Origin: Mytilus edulis
Taxonomy: Eukaryota; Mollusca; Bivalvia; Mytilida; Mytilidae
Direction of reading: 5' to 3'
Assembly: GCF_963676685.1 (NCBI RefSeq)
Contig: NC_092349.1
Span: 42,423,426 to 42,487,425 of the forward strand
DNA length: 64,000 nt
Positions 26,401-35,400 of this stretch are shown piece by piece; the stretch's first letter is position 1, and the number at the start of each line of letters is the position of its first letter. Both the position numbers and the translations under genes were made by a program. The notes beneath the pieces were generated by a model. It was not told where the DNA came from. It saw nothing but the letters and a program-made list of their open reading frames with translations, and did not search any database.

Positions 26401-29400
26401 TATTGACATAATACTTGTATAAAATGGAATCTTTACTTTTATGAAAGCATTTAAGAAGGTTGACCTAGGTTAAGGGAAATAACTCTTAAAATCATCAGTA
26501 CGTTTGTGTCAACCATTTTCGTAAATATAGTCTAAGCTTCTAGGTTACATAGATTATTTCCAATCTGTTTCAGGTAAATGCTTAAAAAACATTGATGAAA
26601 CTTGACTTTAAGAAACACATAACTGATTTAAACAGTTGTCTCCCTGAACAAAGGTCTACCACCTTAAAAGGGCACAAATGCCATTCTTACTGACAAGTGA
26701 AATAAATTAATAAAAATCTTAATTCACAATGTTTTTTCACTGAATCCCACCCTCCTCTTAACTTAATTTTGGGAAAATTGATTGACCAATATGGATATAT
26801 GAAAAATCGATTTTGGATAAACAAAACTAGCAGCAATTTTAATCCCCGCCCCACCCCCCAAACTATTTGATTTAATTTTTTTTTATATCCTAAATTGATC
26901 TTTTGATGTTGTCCCTTATGATCTTTGGTTATGTATAATAAAACTGTGGAGAAAGTGCTATTATACTCATTAACATGATAAAAAATAAACAACAAACTTA
27001 CCCATTTTTTATATTAGACACATCAAATAATGCATCTGGTACAAATGGTATCACAACAACTTTCTCTAATTCTGGTAAACCTGGAAAAAATAATAAATAT
27101 TTAATTGTATTTGTTAAATGTTACTTTTATCTGTTATTAATGTGTGATTGTTTTCCCTTTGCATTGTGTGGATAAATATGGATATAAAGTGTTTTTAAAG
27201 TCATATGAAACAAATGACTGGTGAAAAATAATGTTTATCCAATTATTGAACCAATGCATGTATAATATATCATAAACTTAGTATTCTGTGCATGGTTTTA
27301 TCATTGTTTACGCATCCATATTTTATAATCGTAAACTAGAGGCTCTAAAGAGCCTGTGTCGCTCACCTTGGTCTATGTGAATATTAAACAATGGACACAG
27401 ATGGATTCATGACAAAATTGTGTTTTGGTGATGGTGATGTGTTTGTAGATCTTACTTTACTAAACATTCTTGCTGCTTACAATTATCTCTATCTATAACA
27501 GTACTTTCTGTGGAAAATGTTATTGAAATTCTTCAAATTTTAAGAAAATTGTTAAAAATTGACTATGAAGGGCAATAACTCCTTAGGGGGTCAATTGACT
27601 ATTTTGGTCATAGTGACTTATTTTTAGTTCTTACTTTGCTGTACATTATTGCTGTTTACAGTTTATCTCTATCTATAATAATATTCAAGATAACAAAAAA
27701 ACAGCAAAATTTCCTCAAAATTACCAATTCAGGGGCAGCAACCTAACAACCGATTATCTGATTCATCTGAAAATTCCAGGACAGATAGATCTTGACCTGA
27801 TCAACAATTTTACTTCCTGCCAGATTTGCTCTTAATGCTTTGGTTTTTGAGTTATAAGCCAAAAACTGCATTTTACCCCCATGTTCTATTTTTAGCCATG
27901 GCGGCCATCTTGGTTTGTTGGCCGAGTTACTGGACACATTTTTTTAACTAGATACCCCAATGATGATTATGGCTAAGTTTGGTTAAATTTGGCCCAGTAG
28001 TTTCAGAGGAGAAGATTTTTCTAAACGATTACTAAGATTTACGAAAAATTGTTAAAAATTGACTATAAAGGGCAATAACTCCTAAAGTGGCCAACTGACC
28101 ATTTTGGTCATGATGACTTATTTGTAGATCTTACTTTGCTGAACATTATTGCTGTTTACAGTTTATCTCTTTCTATAATAATATTCAAGATAATAACCAA
28201 AAACAGCAAAATTTCCTTAAAATTACCATTTCAGGGGCAGCAACCCAACAACAGAATGTCCAATTCATCTGAAAATTTCAGGGCAGCTAGATCTTGACCT
28301 GATGAACAAATTTACCCATGTCAGATTTGCTCTAAATGCTTTGGTTTTTGAGTTATAAGCCAAAAACTGTAGTTTACCCCTATGTTCTAATTTTAGCCAT
28401 GGCGGCCATCTTGGTTGGTTGGGCAGGGCACCAGACACATTTTTTAAACTAGATACTACAATGATGATTATGGCCAAGTTTGGTTAAATTTGGCCCAGTA
28501 GTTTCAGAGGAGAAGATTTTTCTAAAAGATTACTAAGATTTACGAAAAATAGTTAAAAATTGACTATAAAGGGCAATAACTCCTTAAGTGGTCAACTTAC
28601 CATTTTGATCATGTTGACTTATTTGTAGATCTTACTTTGCTGAACATTATTGCTGTTTACAGTTTATCTCTATCTATAATAATATTCAAGATAATAACCA
28701 AAAACAGCAAAATTTCCTTAAAATTACCATTTCAGGGGCAGCAACCCAACAACGAAATGTCCGATTCATCTGAAAATTTCAGGGCAGATAGATCTTGACC
28801 TGATAAACAATATTACCCCATGTCAGATTTGCTCTTAATGCTTTGGTTTTTGAGTTATAAGCCAAAAACTGCATTTTATCCCTATGTTCTATTTTTAGCC
28901 ATGGCGGCCATCTTGGTTGGTTGGCCGGGTCACCGGACACATTTTTTAAACTAGATACCCCAATGATGATTGTGGCCAAGTTTGCTTAAATTTGGCCCAG
29001 TAGTTTCAGAGGAGAAGATTTTTGTAAAAGTTAACGCAAGACGACGACGGACGACACCGGACGCCAGACGCCAAGTGATGAGAAAAGCTCACTTGGCCTT
29101 TCGGCCAGGTGAGCTAAAAAGAATTTCTCTTAGTCTGTTATGATGTGAAAATATGGCAGCTAATCAATTGTTGTGTTTTGAAACCATAGTTTACCAATTG
29201 TCACCTTTTTAGTAAACAATCAACAAAGAAGCATGGAAATTGAGCACATGTATAATATGTACAATAAGATAATAGTTTATTTCAATCACAGATCCATACA
29301 TATTGCAATCACCGAAATTTTTACAAGAAAGGTCACATATTTGTTTTTCGTTCATTTTTTTTACATAAATAAGGCCGTTAGTTTTCTCGTTTGAATTGTT

Positions 29401-32400
29401 TTTACATTGTCTTATCGGGGCCTTTTATAGCTGACTATGTGGTATGGGCTTTGCTCATTGTTGAAGGCCGTACAGTGACCTATAGATGTTAATGTCTGTG
29501 TCATTTTGGTCTTTTGTGGATAGTTGTCTCATTGGCAATCATACCACATCTTCTTTTTTATATATTCACGCTGAGTTCACTGTAAACGGAAACATATTGG
29601 CGAATTGTTTACTGGAAGCAAGCAATTAAAAAACAAGTTATTTCTTCAAAATTTTGACAAATTATATAAGTTTTATAATAAAAACTAACCATTTAGTTAT
29701 AAAAACATATGCATCATTTTTTTATAATTTGAAGTTTCATATGACTTTAAGATGAGATAATTTTTTTGTAAGTACAGTTACATTACATCATTTGAGCATA
29801 AACTTGATATTTGTGTATTCATTATGCTCTCTTCACTAAGATCATCACATTGTCTGGATTCAAAATTATGACGAGGCAACTTAAGGTGATTACCAAGCCC
29901 CTTGACTTAAATTAATTAGGCTTGTTTGTAATTTTGAAATTTTCACTTTGACCCTTTGATACATACATAAATTAAAAAAATCTTGAATCACTCACTTTAT
30001 TCGAAAAATTTCATTAGATATATATCAGTTTGACAAAATCTTATTTTGATCATTGAGAAGATTAATATTTCCTTAACAATACAATGCAGAACATGTGTAA
30101 AACGTTCAGTTTATTTTTACAGAGTTATGTCCCTGTAGTGTTATGTATCACCTTAATTCTTACCTTGTACAACCTGTGCAAGTTTATCTAAATGATTATG
30201 TATTTTCCCATTGTACCAGACTGCATTTACACTAAAAATAACTTTAGGTCTGATCTGTGTAAATCTGTCTAAAACACCCTATAAGATAACAGTAAAAGCA
30301 TCATCATATGCTAATCTAATTTTGCAAAGATATACAAGCAAATCATTTTTCTCAATACATTTGTTGCTGTATTTCTTTTTTTTATTATCATTATTATTTT
30401 GTACATAAATCAGGCCATAAGTTCTCTTGTTTGAATTGTTTGATGCCTTTTATAGCTGGCTATATATGGCTCTGGTAACATTTAATAGCTAGTATTTGTG
30501 TGTTTCTCTGTTCTTTATGTGCTCCCATTTGTTTGTATTGTAGTCCTGTCATGTAGTGTTGTCATTTTAATATTATATATATCATTGCCATAAAAGCGGG
30601 AGGTTTGTTTAGCCACAAAACCAGGTTCAACCCACCATTTTTTCTAAAAATGGCCTGTACCAAGTCAGGAAAATGGCCATTGTTATATCATAGTTTGTTT
30701 CTGTGTGTGTTGCATTTTAGTGTTGTGTTTCTGTTGTTTCGTTGTTCTCCTCTTATATTTGATGTGTTTCCCTCAGTTTTAGTTTGAAACCAAGACTTGT
30801 TTTTCCTGAATTGATTTAAGAATTTCAAACAGCAGTATACTACTGTTGCCTTTATTTGGCTTATTGTTAAAGACTGTATGGTGAACTATATTTGTTAATT
30901 TCTGTATTATTTGTTTTCTTGTTGTCTTATTGGCAATCATATCACATCTACTTATTTTTATATTTGCAGTGATCACTACTTCATGGTAACTTTATCTGAC
31001 ACAGGACAAACATGGTGGGAAGAAAATAAAAGATGAACACATAAACCAGAAAACATAATGCTACTTTGCTATTTTAGGCAGGGTATAAACATATCATATA
31101 GAGAAGCCATTATTTTCTTTTCAAAGTTCTTTGAAACATTTCTGAATATCTCCTACACTACCTGAACACCAAAATCTGGTGATGTAGAGCTCCACACAGC
31201 ACCAATGCTGGCCACAGCTAACATAGCTTCTAACGCCTCACAACAATTTGGTATGTACCCTAATGAAAATAAGTTTTCTACAGTATTTTTTATGCATTTT
31301 CAATCAGTTTCTACAGTATTGTTTTCTCGCTTGAATTGTTTTACATTTGTCATTTCAGGGCCTTTTATAGCTGACTATGAAGGCTTTGCTCATTGTTGGA
31401 TGTATGGTGACCTATAGTTTTTAATGTCTGTGTCATTTGGTCTCTTGTGGAGAGTTGTCTCATTGGCAATCATACCACATCTTCTTTTTTTATAGTTACA
31501 GTTTACAATACAAACATCAGCAGCCATAGTCCATCAGCTTATGATGCATTCTTTTTGCCAACATCAATTAATGAAATAAAGTCATTTTTAAAATTGAATG
31601 TAACATTTGCAAAAAGTTGGTTTTTAAATTACATATAAATTCCTTTTATGAATTTTCGTACTTGAAATTCCATACTAAGTTTATTTTTATAATTCAATGT
31701 TGATGCAAAATAAATATTTGTGAAAGTTGTTGAATTTGACAATGTATTCACTTTGATACGTGTATGTGTCCTGTTTTCTTCAGATACATACCAACAACTC
31801 TGTCCCCTTTTTGTACACCCATTTTCTTCAGTGCTGTTACATATCTAGTTACTGACTCTCTTAACTGTCTGAAAGAAATCTTAGATACACCAAGACCTTC
31901 TCCTAAAACAATAAATAGTTAAACTATCTCAACTGTCTGAAAGATATCTTAATTGCCTCCTTTACACATTCCCTATTTTCATTCTCAATTTTACACGTCA
32001 AAAATCACAACCTGCTAAAGAAATAGCTGATGGTCTCTACTGAAATAAATTGTTTACCAATTGTTTGAACTCTGAAATTAATATTTTACACACATATTTT
32101 TATCTATAAAAAACATTTGATACTATCATTTGCTAAAGTAAAGATGTCTTTCATTTTTTAAAAAAACCTTTACCATATTTACCATCCACTTACCTGTAGC
32201 AAAAACTGCCACCCTGTCATCATTGTATCGTAATATATGTTCTGTGAAGTTAAGATGACACCCAGAGAACCATTCTGGTATGTCTGCAATATTTTTCTCT
32301 TTATCAACAACCTGCAAAATACATTAATTTCATTTTAATAACCATAACTGTTAATTTTTTTAAATTTCATTATTAAACATTATGCAACACCTATCACATG

Positions 32401-35400
32401 CATCACATTGATATAGAAAACTCAGCTCTTATGATTGATTGATTGGTTTTTAACTCCAATGTCATCACTATTAAAATTGAGAATGGAAATGGGGAATGTG
32501 TCAAAGAGACAACAACCCGACCACAGAGCAGACAACAGCAGAAGGTCACTGACAGGTTTTCAATGCAGCGAGAAATTCCTGCACCCGGAGGCGTTTTCTA
32601 CATGTATTTCGGTTGGCTATTTCTTGAATAAATTATTTTTAAGAGGGTCAGGGGAGAACCACTACCTTTAGCAGCAAAACTGACAATCCTAGTAAATTAA
32701 TATTAGAAATGCATCAGTCATGTGGATGGTCAAACTCAGTGTTGACAGGACAGTGATATGGTACATGTAGTTTGACAACTAAGACCCCTGGGCCACCAAG
32801 GACTAAGCTACTTATGAAGACTGTATATTGACTTTGATATTTCATCCATGTTTTAGGGTTTTTTAATTGTTATTTAGTGAGTGTTTTATTTTTGTTTGTA
32901 TATAACCCAAACAGTTCTCTCATTTATTTAAAATACCTGCGAGTACGGTTGAGAATATATAATGTCTGTAAATTTGAACACTTCCTCCCAGAATTCACTG
33001 TAATTGTCACATGACCACTGATGAAATTCTTTGTATGTTTCTGAAAAGCAATAAAAATATGAATCACTAAAATATCCTGTAAGGATTTCTTTTTACAAGA
33101 ACATGTACTTTCAGTGAATTTCCAAATTTTGATTTTATTTCCTCTAGTTTACCAAACAATGGTTGACATGTCCAATGTTGCAGTCTAAAGGCCTTTTAAA
33201 ACTGACCACAATTACTGTATTGAAATGACCTAAGATCAGCTCTGAAAACCTTCAAGCAACAATCACTTTTTAATTGTGACATCAAACTTTTAAAATTGTA
33301 ATGTCAAATTTTATAGGGATCTAACCCTCAACTTGTGCGATTTTACATAATTATGGTGGATACATTCATTTTGCATAAAACTGTAAATAAGTCTAATAAA
33401 ATATTTGTTTAATTATAATATTATGACAATATGTTTCTGTTTCAAATGACAAACAAATCATTTAAACTTGAAGTATAACAAGATAGGTAAAACATATTCA
33501 TTTTTAGCATTTTTAAATGACAAAGTTGCGTGAATATCAACCCCAAAGCTGCCTGATAATCTATCTAAAAAAATATATGGAAATGTATCAAGCCATTTGA
33601 AGTTTTTGGTAAAACAGTGTTTTGAACAATGAGCCAATGCAAGGCACCTCTCTGTATTGGGCTACCGATGCCAAAATCAATAAAACGAGTCAAACTTTAA
33701 ATTTTCATAACAATCATTGATTTGTTTAAAGGAAGGTTGCTTAAAGTGAAATGGCAGATTTTACAACCAGAACCAGCTTCAAATGTCAAACAAAACACAT
33801 GTTTTTGTTATAAGCAGGGGTTTCATGATCTTTCTTGTTGACTGGGACATTCTTATTTGTAGGTGATACCTTTTCAATATATTCCATGAACATCTAATAT
33901 AAAATACCTAAATTCAAGCGATTTTTGTCAGTAGGATAGGAGAGGGGGATAGGAGAGGGGGGATAGGAGGGGTCCTGATCCCGAAGTCCCGGGCTTAAAA
34001 ACACGAAATCTCGAAATCCCGGGCTTAAAAATATGAAATCCCGAGGTCCCGAAATCTGAAAAAAAGAATTCCCGAATCCTGAAAGGGTCAATCCCGAAAT
34101 CCCGAGCTTAATAACACCCGATCCTGGAGTCCCAATAAAGGTCCTATCCCCCCTAATAGGAGTGTAAAAGTACCAGGTACAGCCTCCTAATAAATGGCCA
34201 GTTAAAGTAGTTGTTACATTGTGTGTTTTCCAGTAAAAAACACAAGTTTAACTGTACATACTTATTGCTGTATTCTACATTGGAAATAGGAGGGTTGAGA
34301 TCTCACAAAACATATTTAACCCCACCACATGTAAGTCAGGAACTCTGGCCATTGCTAGTCTTGTATGTTTTTCTAATTTTGTTTCATTTTTATGTTTAGG
34401 AGTTTAGTGTGACGTTTTATTTCCATGAACTAGTCTAGTACACATTTTTGTTTAGGGGTCAGCTGAAGCCTATCACATGGTGTGGGATTTCTTGCTGTGT
34501 TAAATTTAAGGCCCATTGGTAGCCTTGGGCTGTTTTTTCTGCTCTTTGGTTGGGTTGTTGTCGCTTTGACACATATCCTGTTTTGATTCTCAATTTTAAC
34601 TTGATGGTTAAACAATCTTTTACTTATTCTAGCATAATTTTATTATTCAATGATAAAAAAATAAACTTGTAAAAGTCTAATGTTGAGATTGAATTGGCTT
34701 AAAAATTTCCTTGCATTTTTGTTTTTTTTCGTGCAAAATGGATTTTTAAAGTTTGATCTTATGTCATGTATGTGTTCTGCAATGTCATTAAAAACAAATC
34801 CTTGAATTGCTCTTGTTCTGATATGTAATGCATCAAGGTCAGAACAAGAGCAATTCAAGGATTTTATTTTAATAAGATTGGTTGTTCTGTTACATCACTG
34901 TACAGGGTCTGTGCTGGCAAACAATTTTAAAGCGTCACATTCTGTATGTTGCTGTCCCAAGTCATGAGCCTATAATTTGATGGTTAATATCTTTTGTTGC
35001 TGACTTGCTGTATATATGTATCATATATGTTTTGTTGTGTCCTGTAATCAGACCATAGGTTTTCTTGATGAATCATTTTACATATTTTGAAGTCCAGTTA
35101 TTATACACCTTTTTATCAAATTTGGATTTGTTGACGACTGTAAGGAATCCTATCGCTGCAAACATTTAACTCGTTTGGTCTCTGGGTAATAGTTGCCTTA
35201 TCGTAATCATACCTTATCTTCTTAATTTTATATAAATTGTTTTCCTTTGAACAGTTATTTTTCATATTTGGGATTTTAAATCAACTTTGGATATGATTTA
35301 CTTCCACAAGCCATGCCATAATGATGGTTCAACGTTACTAACTGTCCCTTCAAACAAATGTGAAGAAACTTCACTAAATACCAAAAGATAAAACCACTTA

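Noticed and set aside
27743..28979. Three similar minus-strand ORFs ([11 protein letters not shown]...)
   Set aside because: They recur once per ~500-bp array unit and carry no start, splice or domain evidence; they are shadows of the tandem repeat.
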